Below are positions 1 through 8,973 of a DNA stretch of 64,000 nt, piece by piece. The stretch's first letter is position 1; every line of letters starts with the position of its first letter. The stretch covers positions 1,116,001 through 1,180,000 of the forward strand of contig CAWFWE010000004.1 in the NCBI GenBank assembly GCA_963819475.1, written 5' to 3'. Both the position numbers and the translations under genes were made by a program. Origin of the DNA: DASUAS01 sp963819475. GTDB taxonomy: Bacteria > Actinomycetota > Acidimicrobiia > IMCC26256 > DASPTH01. The notes beneath the pieces are model-generated. The model saw only the letters and a program-made list of their open reading frames with translations, had not been told where the DNA came from and did not search any database.

Positions 1-44
1 GTGGGGTCGGAAGCACCCGAACGACCCATGCCGAGGAGGCACCG

Positions 45-392
45 ATGCGGTACGCACTGTTGATCTGTGACGAAGAGAAGCGCCAGGCGGAGATGTCGGA
101 GGACGAGGCCGCGGCCCAGATGGCCGCCTACATGGCCTTCGGCGAGGAGATGGGGGCGCGTGGTGTGCTCCAGGGCGGTGAGCGCCTCCAGCCGGTGACC
201 ACCGCGACGACCGTCCGGGTCCGCGACGACGAGGTGGTCACCTCCGACGGTCCCTTCGCCGAGACCAAGGAGCAGCTCGGGGGCTTCTACCTGGTCGAGT
301 GCAAGGACCTCGACGAGGCCATCGAGGTGGCCGCCAAGATCCCCGGCGCCCGCCACGGATCGATCGAGGTCCGCCCGATCTGGGAGATGTAG
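45..392 (+). CDS. YCII/DGPF-domain protein paired with an ECF42 sigma factor
   Basis: A 115-residue protein covering one YCII-related domain. The family signature DGPF is visible at about residue 68, followed by the usual ETKEQLGGFYLVE segment. Start is the ATG preceded by GAGGAGG at 34-40. DGPF proteins are small cytoplasmic proteins of unknown biochemical role, commonly encoded next to ECF42-type sigma factors, and exactly such a gene follows. The partner is therefore probably part of the same regulatory unit, as a target or cofactor of the sigma factor. The function itself is not established. Full length for the family. Confidence 0.9.
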   Translation: MRYALLICDEEKRQAEMSEDEAAAQMAAYMAFGEEMGARGVLQGGERLQPVTTATTVRVRDDEVVTSDGPFAETKEQLGGFYLVECKDLDEAIEVAAKIPGARHGSIEVRPIWEM

Positions 393-506
393 TGGAGCCG
401 TGCCCGGAGGGCGGGACGGCGAAACGGAATCGACCCGTCGAGCTGGGAGATGTAGTGGAGCCGTGCCCGGAGGGCGGGACGGCGAAACGGAATCGACCCG
501 TCGAGC
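381..506. repeat. Perfect 63-bp tandem duplication spanning the DGPF stop codon
   Basis: Bases 381-443 are repeated identically at 444-506. The unit starts in the last codons of the DGPF gene, includes its TAG stop, and ends shortly before the GTG start of the sigma factor. The unit length is a multiple of three, so a reading frame passes through both copies, but no known protein uses it. A perfect repeat implies recent duplication or an assembly artefact. Confidence 0.9.
397..483 (+). promoter_or_regulatory. Twin RNA hairpins in the DGPF-sigma gap
   Basis: Each copy of the 63-bp repeat carries an inverted repeat (397-420 and 460-483): GCCGT pairs with ACGGC and GCCC with GGGC around a GGA loop, with a GGG bulge in the 3' arm. 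The first stands four bases after the DGPF stop codon. No T-run follows either hairpin, so they look more like mRNA-stabilising or attenuating elements than classical terminators. Role is inference. Confidence 0.45.
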
Positions 507-523
507 CGGAGCTGTAGTCGAAC

Positions 524-1771
524 GTGCCCGACGCGGTGGAGGTCGCGGTCGCCCGTGCGTTCCGGGAGGACTGGGGTCGTGTGGTCGCGACCCTGATCCG
601 GGTCACGGGCGACTGGGACCTCGCCGAGGAGTGCGCGCAGGATGCCTTTGCCCGGGCGCTGGAACGCTGGCCCCGGGACGGCATCCCGCGCGTCCCCGGT
701 GCCTGGCTCACCACCACCGCACGCAACCGTGCTCTCGACCGGCTCCGTCGTGAGCAGTCGGGCGCCACCAAGCTCCGGGAGGCCGCGATGCTGTCGCCAC
801 CGACGCCGGAACCCCGGTCGAGCGACGAGAGCGGCGTCACCGACGACCGGCTCCGGCTCATCTTCACCTGCTGTCACCCGGCGCTGTCGGTCGAGGCGCA
901 GGTCGCGCTGACCCTCCGCACGCTCGCCGGCCTCACCACCGGCGAGATCGCCCGGGCCTTCCTCGTGCCCGAGCCGACGATGGCGCAGCGGCTGGTGCGG
1001 GCGAAGCGCAAGATCCGCGATGCCGGCATCCCGTACCGGGTGCCCCCGGCGCACCTGCTGCCGGAGCGCACGAACGCGGTGCTGTCGGTGCTCTATCTGC
1101 TCTTCAACGAGGGCTACGCCGCGTCGGCGGGTGCTGACCTGCTCCGGCCCGACGTGTCGGGGGAGGCGATCCGGCTCGGCCGCACGTTGGCGGAGCTCAT
1201 GCCCGACGAGCCGGAGGTGCTGGGACTCCTCGCGCTGATGCTGCTGCAGGACGCCCGGCGCGCGACCCGGGTCGACGACGCCGGCGACCTCGTGCTGCTC
1301 GAGGACCAGGATCGCTCCCGGTGGGACCCGGCCGCGATCGGCGAGGGCCGGGAGCTGCTCGAGCAGGCCCTGCGCCGCGGCCGTCCGGGTCCGTACCAGG
1401 TGCAGGCGGCGATCGCCGCGTGCCACGCGACCGCGACGACCCCGGCCGACACCGACTGGAAGGAGATCGCGGTGCTCTACGGGGAGCTGGCGCGCATGAC
1501 CGGTTCGGCGGTGGTCGAGCTCAACCGCGCGGTGGCTGTCGCGATGGCCGATGGTCCCGCCGCCGGGCTCACGCTCGTCGACGCCCTCGACGCCGGCGCG
1601 GTGCTCGCCGACTACCCGTACCTGCACGCAACGCGGGCCGACCTGCTGCGGCGGCTCGACCGTCGCGACGAAGCCGCAGCCGCCTACGAGCGGGCAGTCG
1701 AGCTCGCCGCCACCGACGCCGAGCGGCGTTTCCTCAGCCGCCGGATCGAGGAGCTGCGCGCCTCGGCGTGA
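524..1771 (+). CDS. ECF42-family RNA polymerase sigma factor with C-terminal TPR-like extension
   Basis: A 415-residue sigma-70 family factor. Residues 1-75 form region sigma2 (DWDLAEECAQDAFARAL), about 105-160 form region sigma4 (TLAGLTTGEIARAFLVPEPTMAQRLVRAKRKIR), and the long helical extension from about 170 (ERTNAVLSVLYLLFNEGY, then TPR-like helices) is the hallmark of ECF42 factors. These need no anti-sigma factor and are linked to DGPF proteins, as here. The extension is thought to be required for activity. Start is GTG 18 bp after the tandem repeat; no strong Shine-Dalgarno is visible. It ends only two bases before the convergent PI-PLC-like gene. Confidence 0.9.
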   Translation: MPDAVEVAVARAFREDWGRVVATLIRVTGDWDLAEECAQDAFARALERWPRDGIPRVPGAWLTTTARNRALDRLRREQSGATKLREAAMLSPPTPEPRSSDESGVTDDRLRLIFTCCHPALSVEAQVALTLRTLAGLTTGEIARAFLVPEPTMAQRLVRAKRKIRDAGIPYRVPPAHLLPERTNAVLSVLYLLFNEGYAASAGADLLRPDVSGEAIRLGRTLAELMPDEPEVLGLLALMLLQDARRATRVDDAGDLVLLEDQDRSRWDPAAIGEGRELLEQALRRGRPGPYQVQAAIAACHATATTPADTDWKEIAVLYGELARMTGSAVVELNRAVAVAMADGPAAGLTLVDALDAGAVLADYPYLHATRADLLRRLDRRDEAAAAYERAVELAATDAERRFLSRRIEELRASA

Positions 1772-1773
1772 GG

Positions 1774-4251
1774 TCAGTCGGGGATGCAGCCCTCCTGCGG
1801 TGCCGGCGTGGTGGTCGACGACTCGGGCGAGGTCGTGGTCGTGGTGGAGCGCTTCGCGGCGCGCTTGGCGGCACGCTTGGCGGCCTTGATCGCGGCCTCA
1901 CTCGCCGGGTGGGTCCCCGGTGGGCACGGGCTGGCCAGCTTGGGTAGGGCGCGCGGGGTCGGGATGTCGTCGGCGATCGGGCCGAGCACCGCGCGAGCGC
2001 GGGATTCCGAGATCCTCGGGAGCCGATGCAGCGCGTTCAGCTCCTGGAGCTCGGAGTCGGTGAGGCCCTCGCGGTCGCGGAGCTGCTGCACCACCTTCGA
2101 CACCGTCGCCGTGACACCTGATTGCCGGGCGATGGCCGCGTTGAACCGGTTGACGGTCCGGTAGAGGTCGCCGATGGCAGTGAAGTCGACCGCGACCGCG
2201 TTGGGGATCTGGAGCCGTTGCGCGATGCACTGCTGCAGTCGCGCGGTGAGCACCTTCTTCGCATTGACCCTGGCCGCCTCGACCGGGTCGGGCGGGCCGT
2301 TCGGCCGGAGCCAGTGGTTCAGGATGAAGAACGACTTGTCGGTGCCCCCGCGGTTCGGTTTGCAGTTGAATTGCGGGATCGTCGAGAACGTGAACGGCGT
2401 CTCCTGGGAGACGTCGTAGGCGCCGAGCAGCCAGGGCTGCTCGCCGGCGTGCTTCTCGCTCATCAGGACCAGTCGGCGCGGCTTCTCCGTCTTGTCCCCC
2501 TTGGGCACGATCATGTCGTACAACGACGGCCAACCGAATTGCTTGGGGCTCGGGGTCCAGACCCGGTCCCACAGGCCGGCGTCGACGAGCGCGCGCTTGA
2601 TGTCCTTCGGCTGGACGTAGTCCTCGAAGTCGAGCACCACCACGTCGGTGAGGTTGCGCGACAGGAACGCGTCGATGTCCTCGAAGATCTGCGTCGCCCG
2701 CACCGCACCCAGCTCGCAGAAGTCGTGGCAGAAGTACAGGTCCTGCTTCTTCCCCGAGGTGTCGGCCACGCCGGTGAGCGCGCCGAGCCGGTCGAGCTCG
2801 CGCACCGCATCTTCGCCGCGCTCCTTCCGGAGCTGGTCGCGGCTGATCCCACCGGCGAGGTTCGTGCGCACCAGGCCGTTGTCGTCGTAGCCGTAGTAGG
2901 CGTCGAGCATGAAGAACCGGGCGCCCGCGTTCAGCTGCTCGGGGATGGTGATCGTGTGCTCGGCCCCGAGGAAGTTGTACGCAGCCGACGACATCGCGTT
3001 GTGGCTCGCCGGCCAGACGATCTGGTTGAGCGGTTGTGCGCACAGCTCGATGTAGCCGTTGCACCCCTGGTTGCTGGGGTTCGCTCGGGCTTCGTCGGTG
3101 TTGCCGGCGACGAGGCCGACGGCGATGGTGCTGGTCAACAGGATCGCCGCGATCATCGCCGCGAACACACCGAAGACCTGGCGCTTGTGCAGCTTCTTGA
3201 TCGTGTGGTCGGTGACGAGCAGTCCGCCGGCTCGCAGGCAGATCACGATGCCCACGTAGAGAACGAGCAGGGCCGCCAGGACCAGGATCGTGCGGAACAA
3301 CGTCGTCGTGATGGTGATCGCACACAGCGCGAGCACCATGAGCCCGAAGCCGCCGGCGAAGCGCCAACGCGGCCGGGTGCGCTTCTCCGCGACCCACGCC
3401 CGCATCCGATCCACCCGGTGGCCGAGGTCGCCGCCGTCGTGGCCCGGGGCGAGGGCGAGGAGGAGGCCGACGGCGACGAAGAGCAGACCGGCACCCACGA
3501 GCCGCCCGACCAGCACCTGGATGAAGGCGGCGACCGCGTCGCCGCGCAGCGGGTCGTTGGTCCCGGCTGCGGACGACAGCGCGGGCGACGCCACACCGAC
3601 GCCGAGGAGCAATGCCCCGGCGACCGCGAGCACCACTCCGACCACCCGGATGGCCTGGATCCGATCGCGCGCCTTGACCATCACGACGACGAGCAGCGCC
3701 ACTCCGCCGAGGAAGACCGGCAGGTAGAGGTCCTCCACCCACCGGCTGGTGCGGAACAGGAGGTCGACGGTGCTCGACTGCGAGATCGTGGTGGTCGCAT
3801 CGAGCACGTTGGCGGGCAGTTTCTTGGCGAGCGACGGGTTGATGGTCTGCAGCGCGCTGCGGACCGTGACTGCCGCCTCCTGCGAGTCGACGTCGATGCG
3901 CCGGGCGCCGCGCGCCTGGAACACCTGCTGGTGAGCGCGTTGGGCGAAGTCGAAGATCGCCGCCTTCACCGGTGGGGTCTCGAGGGCGGCGGAGACCGCG
4001 TCGGCCACCACCGGGCGCGCCGCCGACACGAAGTTCGAGGTGCGGGCGAGCCGGAGCGTCGCCTGGTCGGCGACGTAGTCGCGCACCTCCTCGCGCTGCG
4101 ACGCCTTGGCCACGACGTCGGCGAAGCCGTCGGCTTCGAGCACCCGGGTGCTCAGCCACCACCCGAACGTGCCCAACACCACGAGCAGGACGCCCAGGAG
4201 CGCGAGCCACCGCACCGTCCAGCGCCCGAACCCGTCCCCGCGTTTCGCCAT
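1774..4251 (-). CDS. Integral membrane protein with C-terminal PI-PLC-X-like domain
   Basis: About 825 residues. A first membrane segment lies at residues 15-35, followed by an extracytoplasmic stretch of about 140 residues, then a cluster of hydrophobic segments (about 180-380), then a C-terminal phosphodiesterase-like domain. The latter has an SHNAMS motif resembling the first catalytic His of PI-PLC-X, a second His in YFCHDFCELG, and a DFEDY acidic motif. The tail is Ala/Lys-rich then Thr/Ser/Pro-rich. Start is set at ATG 4251, where the membrane segment follows at once; the frame is open to 4347. A role in cleaving phosphoinositide- or glycan-linked lipids at the outer face is plausible but unproven. 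Confidence 0.75.
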   Translation of the reverse strand: MAKRGDGFGRWTVRWLALLGVLLVVLGTFGWWLSTRVLEADGFADVVAKASQREEVRDYVADQATLRLARTSNFVSAARPVVADAVSAALETPPVKAAIFDFAQRAHQQVFQARGARRIDVDSQEAAVTVRSALQTINPSLAKKLPANVLDATTTISQSSTVDLLFRTSRWVEDLYLPVFLGGVALLVVVMVKARDRIQAIRVVGVVLAVAGALLLGVGVASPALSSAAGTNDPLRGDAVAAFIQVLVGRLVGAGLLFVAVGLLLALAPGHDGGDLGHRVDRMRAWVAEKRTRPRWRFAGGFGLMVLALCAITITTTLFRTILVLAALLVLYVGIVICLRAGGLLVTDHTIKKLHKRQVFGVFAAMIAAILLTSTIAVGLVAGNTDEARANPSNQGCNGYIELCAQPLNQIVWPASHNAMSSAAYNFLGAEHTITIPEQLNAGARFFMLDAYYGYDDNGLVRTNLAGGISRDQLRKERGEDAVRELDRLGALTGVADTSGKKQDLYFCHDFCELGAVRATQIFEDIDAFLSRNLTDVVVLDFEDYVQPKDIKRALVDAGLWDRVWTPSPKQFGWPSLYDMIVPKGDKTEKPRRLVLMSEKHAGEQPWLLGAYDVSQETPFTFSTIPQFNCKPNRGGTDKSFFILNHWLRPNGPPDPVEAARVNAKKVLTARLQQCIAQRLQIPNAVAVDFTAIGDLYRTVNRFNAAIARQSGVTATVSKVVQQLRDREGLTDSELQELNALHRLPRISESRARAVLGPIADDIPTPRALPKLASPCPPGTHPASEAAIKAAKRAAKRAAKRSTTTTTSPESSTTTPAPQEGCIPD

Positions 4252-4285
4252 GTCGGGGGGATTCTTGCACCCGGGTGGGCGCAGG

Positions 4286-5170
4286 TCAGGTCGTGGCCGC
4301 TCGCACGAGCTCGCGGTCGACGTCGGCGACGACCTCACCGGTCGCATCGACGTCGTAGAACTCGACGCCGTCCGTGACCACGGCCTCGTCGCCTCCGAGC
4401 GAGACCGCGAACTTGTTGGCGGCGTTGCGCACGAGGTCGAGGATGATCTCGACGATCTCGGCGTCGGTCAGGTGCGCACGCACACGGGCGGCGAGGGCGG
4501 CGTCGATGGTCGAGGGCTGCCAGATCACCGCGTCGGCGAGGTCGAGCGCGGCGTGCTGCCGGTCGGTGAGCGATGCGTCCTCGAACGTGAAGAGCTCCTC
4601 GCTGCCCGCGGCCTCCACCGCGCGGAGGCTGAGACGGGACTGGCAGATGCGGCACTGATGTGCCCGGGCGCCGCGGAGCCGGACCAGCTCGGTGGTGACG
4701 GGGTCGAGGGCGCTGCCGAGGGCGACGACGCGCATGAATTCCTCGAGCGTGGCCCACAGGTCGCCCGACGCGGGCGCCGGCGCCGGTGGGTACGGCGTGG
4801 CGAAGAACCGTTCGAGTGCGATGCGACCGCGTTGGAACACGTCGACGACGTAGAGCGCCTGCGCGAACGCGACGGTATCGGCGCCCATGGCGGCGCCGAG
4901 CGCGGCTCGTTGCTCGTCGGTCACGCCCGAGACGTCGACCACGAACTGCTCGGCGAAGGCCACGCACACCGCGGCGCGGGGGTCGGCGTCCGCGTCACCC
5001 TCGGCGACCGGGGTGCGCTCGACCTCCTCCGGGTGCCCCAACGTGCGGGCCACCGCGACCCGGACGGGATCGAGCACGGCGGGCTCCACCGTGCCCGCGG
5101 CGAGGGCCTCGGCCCGGTCGAAGCAGGCGAAAGCGTCGGGGGCGTAGGACAACCAAGGAGGTGCGCTCAT
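4286..5170 (-). CDS. Carboxymuconolactone decarboxylase/AhpD-like protein
   Basis: About 294 residues with an AhpD-like fold region near residues 145-240. The segment ELVRLRGARAHQCRICQSR holds the CxxC pair (CRIC) expected of alkylhydroperoxidase-type CMD proteins, and a second helical repeat follows (LTDAEIVEIILDLVRNAANKFAV). Such proteins reduce peroxides or act as thiol-disulphide relays. Start is ATG 5170; upstream in-frame codons exist, but none looks better. It is divergent from the cyclase gene, sharing an intergenic region with a large hairpin. Substrate unknown. Confidence 0.75.
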   Translation of the reverse strand: MSAPPWLSYAPDAFACFDRAEALAAGTVEPAVLDPVRVAVARTLGHPEEVERTPVAEGDADADPRAAVCVAFAEQFVVDVSGVTDEQRAALGAAMGADTVAFAQALYVVDVFQRGRIALERFFATPYPPAPAPASGDLWATLEEFMRVVALGSALDPVTTELVRLRGARAHQCRICQSRLSLRAVEAAGSEELFTFEDASLTDRQHAALDLADAVIWQPSTIDAALAARVRAHLTDAEIVEIILDLVRNAANKFAVSLGGDEAVVTDGVEFYDVDATGEVVADVDRELVRAATT

Positions 5171-5251
5171 CGGTTCTGACGTTACTCCGGGCGCGTACCG
5201 TGTCGTTCTGTCGCGCCGAAGCCGCTGACGGCAGCGACACGGAGCGGGCAA

Positions 5252-5298
5252 TGTGAGCGGGGCGCGATCGAGTTACCCTCGACCTGATCGCGCTCACA
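5252..5298. promoter_or_regulatory. Long imperfect inverted repeat between divergent genes
   Basis: TGTGAGCG (5252-5259) pairs with CGCTCACA (5291-5298). Inside, CGATC pairs with GATCG after a five-base bulge, and TCGAG pairs with CTCGA around a short TTACC loop. The element lies 43 bp before the cyclase start and 81 bp before the AhpD-like start, so it could be an operator for both genes or a 5' leader structure of the cyclase mRNA. No dedicated regulator sits next to it. Confidence 0.5.
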
Positions 5299-5341
5299 CG
5301 CTCCCATTGTCCCCGAGACGTCACAGGCGTAGACCTCGATC

Positions 5342-6292
5342 ATGAGCACCGACGCGGACGCCACCCGAAAGCAACACCTCACCCGGGACGAATTTGCCGC
5401 GCTGTTCCGCCGCCTGAAGAGCACAGCCGACTGGGATACGGCCGACCGGCGTGGTGCCCTGAATCACATCACATCGGCACAGCTCATCGCGGCGGCCATG
5501 GAGGTCCGGCTGGGGCGGAACGTTTCACTCGCCCGGCCGGTCGAGACCGAACCGGCCGCGGACAACCCCGAACCCGCACGCCACGACATGACTGGTGCGT
5601 GCGGCGATCACCACCTCGCGCGAGGACTCGACTTCGCGATGGACCGCTTCACGATGAACGTCCATGGGAACGCCACGAGCCACATCGACGCGTTGTGCCA
5701 TGTCATCTACGACTCGAAGCTCTACAACGACGTGCCGGTCGGCGTCATCACTCCGACCGGCGCGACCTCACTCTCGATTGATGTGATCCGAGACGGAATC
5801 GTCGGTCGCGGCGTGCTGCTCGACATCCCCCGACTGCGCGGACAGCCATGGCTCGAGCCGGGCGACACCGTCATGATCGAAGACCTCCGCGCCGCCGAAG
5901 CCGCGCAGCATCTTCACGTCGGGCAGGGTGATCTGCTGTTCGTTCGCGTCGGCCACAGTGCCCGGCGAAAGCAGCTCGGTGCCTGGGACGCGGCGCACGC
6001 ACGGGCCGGCTTGCATCCGACCGCGCTCGAGTTCGTTGCCGAGCGGCGGATCGCCGCGCTGGGCAGCGACGGTAACAACGACACCGCACCCAGCACCGTC
6101 GAAGGAGTCGACTTTCCGGTGCACGCGCTCGCCGTGAACGCGCTGGGAATTCATCTGCTGGACTATTTGCAGTTCGAAGACCTCGCCGCGCTGTGTGAAC
6201 AGCAGGACCGCTGGACGTTCCTCGGAGTGATCGCTCCCCTCCGCCTGCCGGACGCGACGGGTTCGCCCGTCAACCCGATTGCCATCCTGTGA
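5342..6292 (+). CDS. Cyclase-family (kynurenine formamidase-like) metal hydrolase
   Basis: 316 residues matching the cyclase/KynB-like family in length. The metal-binding signature is visible at about residues 102-115 (NVHGNATSHIDALCH), the family version of HxGTHxDxPxH, and further conserved features are SDGNNDTAP and a C-terminal hydrophobic core. Members hydrolyse amides, lactones or cyclise substrates using Mn or Zn. Start ATG 5342 follows the long hairpin. Codon usage here (GAATTTGCC, GATGTGATC) is slightly less GC-biased than the neighbours, which may hint at separate acquisition. Precise substrate cannot be assigned. Confidence 0.85.
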   Translation: MSTDADATRKQHLTRDEFAALFRRLKSTADWDTADRRGALNHITSAQLIAAAMEVRLGRNVSLARPVETEPAADNPEPARHDMTGACGDHHLARGLDFAMDRFTMNVHGNATSHIDALCHVIYDSKLYNDVPVGVITPTGATSLSIDVIRDGIVGRGVLLDIPRLRGQPWLEPGDTVMIEDLRAAEAAQHLHVGQGDLLFVRVGHSARRKQLGAWDAAHARAGLHPTALEFVAERRIAALGSDGNNDTAPSTVEGVDFPVHALAVNALGIHLLDYLQFEDLAALCEQQDRWTFLGVIAPLRLPDATGSPVNPIAIL

Positions 6293-6410
6293 CGGAAACT
6301 CGTGCTTCGACGCAATACCCCACGAACAGCAACTCGATCTGCACCATCTGCCTACATCACCTGACGGGTAGCCACACAGAACAACGGTCGAGCCCGGCGG
6401 TCCTGACCGC

Positions 6411-7286
6411 TCAGGCGAACAGCTCCAAGCGGCCGTGCTTGATCACGGCCGCGCCCGCGCACGTCGCTTCGAACGCGTACGCCGTGGGGTCGATCTCGTA
6501 GACGTCGACGGTGAGGTCCTCGTCGAGCCGGGTGGGGGAGGCGAAGCGCACCGCCACCCGGCGGACGCGTGACGGATCGCCGTCCGCCACCATCGCGACC
6601 ACGGCATGGGCGCACATCGCCATGGTGCAGAGCCCGTGCGCGAACAGGTAGTCGAACCCCGCCCGCCGCGCGCTCTCGAGGTCGAAGTGGTGCGCCGACC
6701 AGTCGTTCGACACCTCGGCGTAGCGCTGGGGCTGGTCGAGGTCCACGTGCCCGGTCCTCGACCCCACCGGGTGGGCGCGGGCGGCGTCGGGGAACGTGTG
6801 GTCGGGAGGTTCGGGCCCGGCGTCGGCGAGGAGGTCGTTCCCCGGGAAGAAGGTGGTCCACCACTGCTCGACCGCGAGCTCGTCGTCGGCGCCGTACTGG
6901 TCCATGTGGAGCACGACGCGCATCCCCGCTCGTGTGGTGCGGATCGCGAACGGTTCCGACCACGTGACGAGCGGTTCACCGGCGACGAGGGGGCGGTGGA
7001 GCAGGATCTCGTGCTCGCCGTGCACCCCGTTGCGCCCGGACGCGAAGACCTCGCTCGGGACCACCGCGTTCGCCGCGTACTGCGCGTCGAACACGAGGAT
7101 CACCGGATACGTCGGCGGCACCACCTCACCGGCCCGGGCGCGGGGGTTCGGGTCATTGGTCGCGGCGGCGTACGCAGCGATCGACGCCGGCTCCACTGCA
7201 CCCGCGAACGGTCCGTGTCGGGCATCGAGATCGACGCGCAGATCACCCACGGCGGGGGAGCCTACGGTCTGCCGCGCGGGTGGCAT
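6411..7286 (-). CDS. MaoC-like double-hotdog dehydratase
   Basis: 291 residues with two hotdog domains: an N-terminal FAS1/HTD2-like half (residues 15-140, with ATNDPNPRARAG) and a C-terminal MaoC half whose hydratase motif is evident at about 195-225 (SNDWSAHHFDLESARRAGF, then HGLCTMAM). The Asp/His pair of R-specific enoyl-CoA hydratases is kept in that motif. It likely hydrates or dehydrates acyl-CoA thioesters in the cytoplasm. The start ATG at 7286 lies 14 bp from the divergent LLM oxidoreductase start, so the two probably share a promoter region. Confidence 0.85.
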   Translation of the reverse strand: MPPARQTVGSPAVGDLRVDLDARHGPFAGAVEPASIAAYAAATNDPNPRARAGEVVPPTYPVILVFDAQYAANAVVPSEVFASGRNGVHGEHEILLHRPLVAGEPLVTWSEPFAIRTTRAGMRVVLHMDQYGADDELAVEQWWTTFFPGNDLLADAGPEPPDHTFPDAARAHPVGSRTGHVDLDQPQRYAEVSNDWSAHHFDLESARRAGFDYLFAHGLCTMAMCAHAVVAMVADGDPSRVRRVAVRFASPTRLDEDLTVDVYEIDPTAYAFEATCAGAAVIKHGRLELFA

Positions 7287-7300
7287 CTACGCTCCCGACT

Positions 7301-8127
7301 GTGCAGGTCGGCATCCACCTCCCGCAGTTCGGTCGGGCCGCCAACCCGGAGGCCATCACCCGCGCCGCCCAGGCGGCCGAGACGCTCGGCTTCGCCGACG
7401 TCTGGGTGAGCGATCACATCGCGATCCCCGCCGCGGAGGACTACCCGTCGCCGTACCTGTACGACCCGTTGCTCACGCTCACCTGGGCCGCTGCCGCGAC
7501 CGATCGTGTCGGTCTCGGGACCAGCGTGCTCGTGGTGCCGCAGCACAACGCGCTCGGCGCTGGCCAACTCGCTCGCGAGTCTCGACGCGTTGTCCGGCGG
7601 TCGCCTCACCGTCGGCGCCGGGGTGGGGTGGTCGGCGGCCGAGTTCGCGGCCCTCGGCCAGTCGTTCACCGATCGCGGGAAGCGCTTCGACGAGATGATC
7701 GACGTGCTGCGCGGCGTGCTGGGGAACCGATCCGGTCGACTTCGACGGTGAGTACGTGCAGCTGCACGCGATGAAGGTGCAGCCGAAGCCCGCACACCCG
7801 ATCCCCATCTGGATCGGCGGGCGCAGTCAGCCCGCCTACGTGCGCGCCGTCACCCGCGGTGACGGGTTCCATGCCATCGGTCTCGATCCGGCCGGCGCGA
7901 CGGAGGTCGTGGCGCGCCTGCGCCGCGACCGCCCCGACCCCGCGTTCACCATCTCGTTGCGCACCGGCTGGGATCCGCAGGGCATGGAGCCCGACGTCAT
8001 CCGCCGCGAGCGCGACGAGTTCGAGACCGCGGGCATCCAGCACGTCGTGAGCGCGCCGTGGCGGAGCGATCCCGACAGCTGGCTGCGCTCGATGGAGCTC
8101 CTCGCCGACCTCGTGCTCGCCGGCTGA
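7301..8127 (+). pseudogene. LLM-class flavin/F420-dependent oxidoreductase, two +1 frameshifts
   Basis: Three reading frames must be joined to give one luciferase-like monooxygenase of about 274 residues. It begins with GTG 7301 (VQVGIHLPQFG), continues through VWVSDHIAIP, then ANSLASLDALSGGRLTVGAGVGW in the next frame, and ends with PIPIWIGGRSQPAY and the C-terminal part in the third. An extra G at 7556-7557 and an extra C at 7727-7728 restore the expected protein if removed. Family conservation is intact on both sides of each break, so these are very recent lesions or base-calling insertions. If functional, it would be a cytoplasmic F420- or FMN-dependent oxidoreductase. Confidence 0.85.
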
Positions 8128-8134
8128 TCGTGCC

Positions 8135-8924
8135 TCAGCCGACCGGCACCGTCGAGAGGGCGGCGTAGCCCTCGTTGAACGCCTCGAAGTCGGTGGTGGG
8201 CTTCGGGCCCGTGGCGGTGCAGTCGACGGTCGCCGCGGCCGCGGGCAACTGGGGGGCGGTCGCCACCTTCAGGACCGCACGAGGCTTCCCCGCGGGGCAG
8301 TTCGGGACGTTGTAGCTGTCGATCGTCGTGAGTGGGGTCTTCGGCTTCTTGGCCAGCGTGGCACGGTGCTTCGCCAGCCACGCGACCCGCGAGCTTCCCG
8401 GCGGCGTCGTATTGCGGCGCGGCGCCAGCCTGCTGGCTGAGAGCCAGGGCGGGGATCCCGCGCCGGGCCGCCATCCTGGCGGCACCGATCGTGCCCGAGA
8501 CCTCCGTGATCGGCCCGTAGTTCTGGCCGGCGTTGATACCCGACATCACCACGTTCGGCTTCACGCCGAGCTGATCGAGGGCGGCGGTGACGGTGTCGGC
8601 CGGATAGCCCTGCACCGCCGTGGCCGCGTACCCGCTCGCCGTCGTCGCCGGCGCGGTCGGCAGGGTGCCGGGCGTCGTCGCGCCGCCGGTGCTGGTCTGG
8701 TTCGTCGCCGGTGCCACCACCACGACCTTGGTGTTCTTGGTCGTGCGCAGCGCCTCGACGAGTGCGTCGATGCCGGGCGCCGCCACGCCGTCGTCGTTGG
8801 TGACGAGGACGGTGATGGGGGCCGGCTTCTTCGCCGCGCCGGCCGGTGGCGCGACGGCGATCGTGGCCGCGGCCACCGCCGCGACCCCGAGCAGTGCGAC
8901 GCACGCGGTCCGGACGCGCTTCAT
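8135..8924 (-). pseudogene. surE: Secreted SurE-like nucleotidase, +1 frameshift
   Basis: The N-terminus has a signal peptide (residues 1-30, ending AGAA), then the SurE core: VTNDDG metal site, APATNQTSTGG, VMSGINAGQN and SGTIGAARMAA. After about residue 180 the frame must shift by one base, in the GGG run at 8386-8388, to continue as VAWLAKHRATL and then a C-terminal part ending at 8135. SurE proteins are metal-dependent 5'/3'-nucleotidases; a signal peptide suggests a periplasmic or surface role, unlike the cytosolic enterobacterial enzyme. The lesion resembles the two in the neighbouring LLM gene. Confidence 0.8.
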
Positions 8925-8973
8925 GGTGAACCCTCCAGGTGTGCCGAGAGGGGGAGGACGCTAGTGGTCGGCG

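Noticed and set aside
299..517. Repetitive 72-residue frame across the 63-bp repeat
   Set aside because: Its repeated peptide arises only from the DNA duplication; it overlaps the DGPF gene and has no start signal or relatives.
2122..4377. 751-residue frame antisense to the PI-PLC-like membrane protein
   Set aside because: Composition is the typical Arg/Glu/Asp/His-rich mirror of a GC-rich gene, with no domain; the minus-strand gene has clear membrane segments and motifs.
7550..8390. Programmed frameshifting in the LLM and SurE genes
   Set aside because: No slippery heptamers with downstream structures, three shifts within 0.9 kb in unrelated genes, and similar events elsewhere point to indels.
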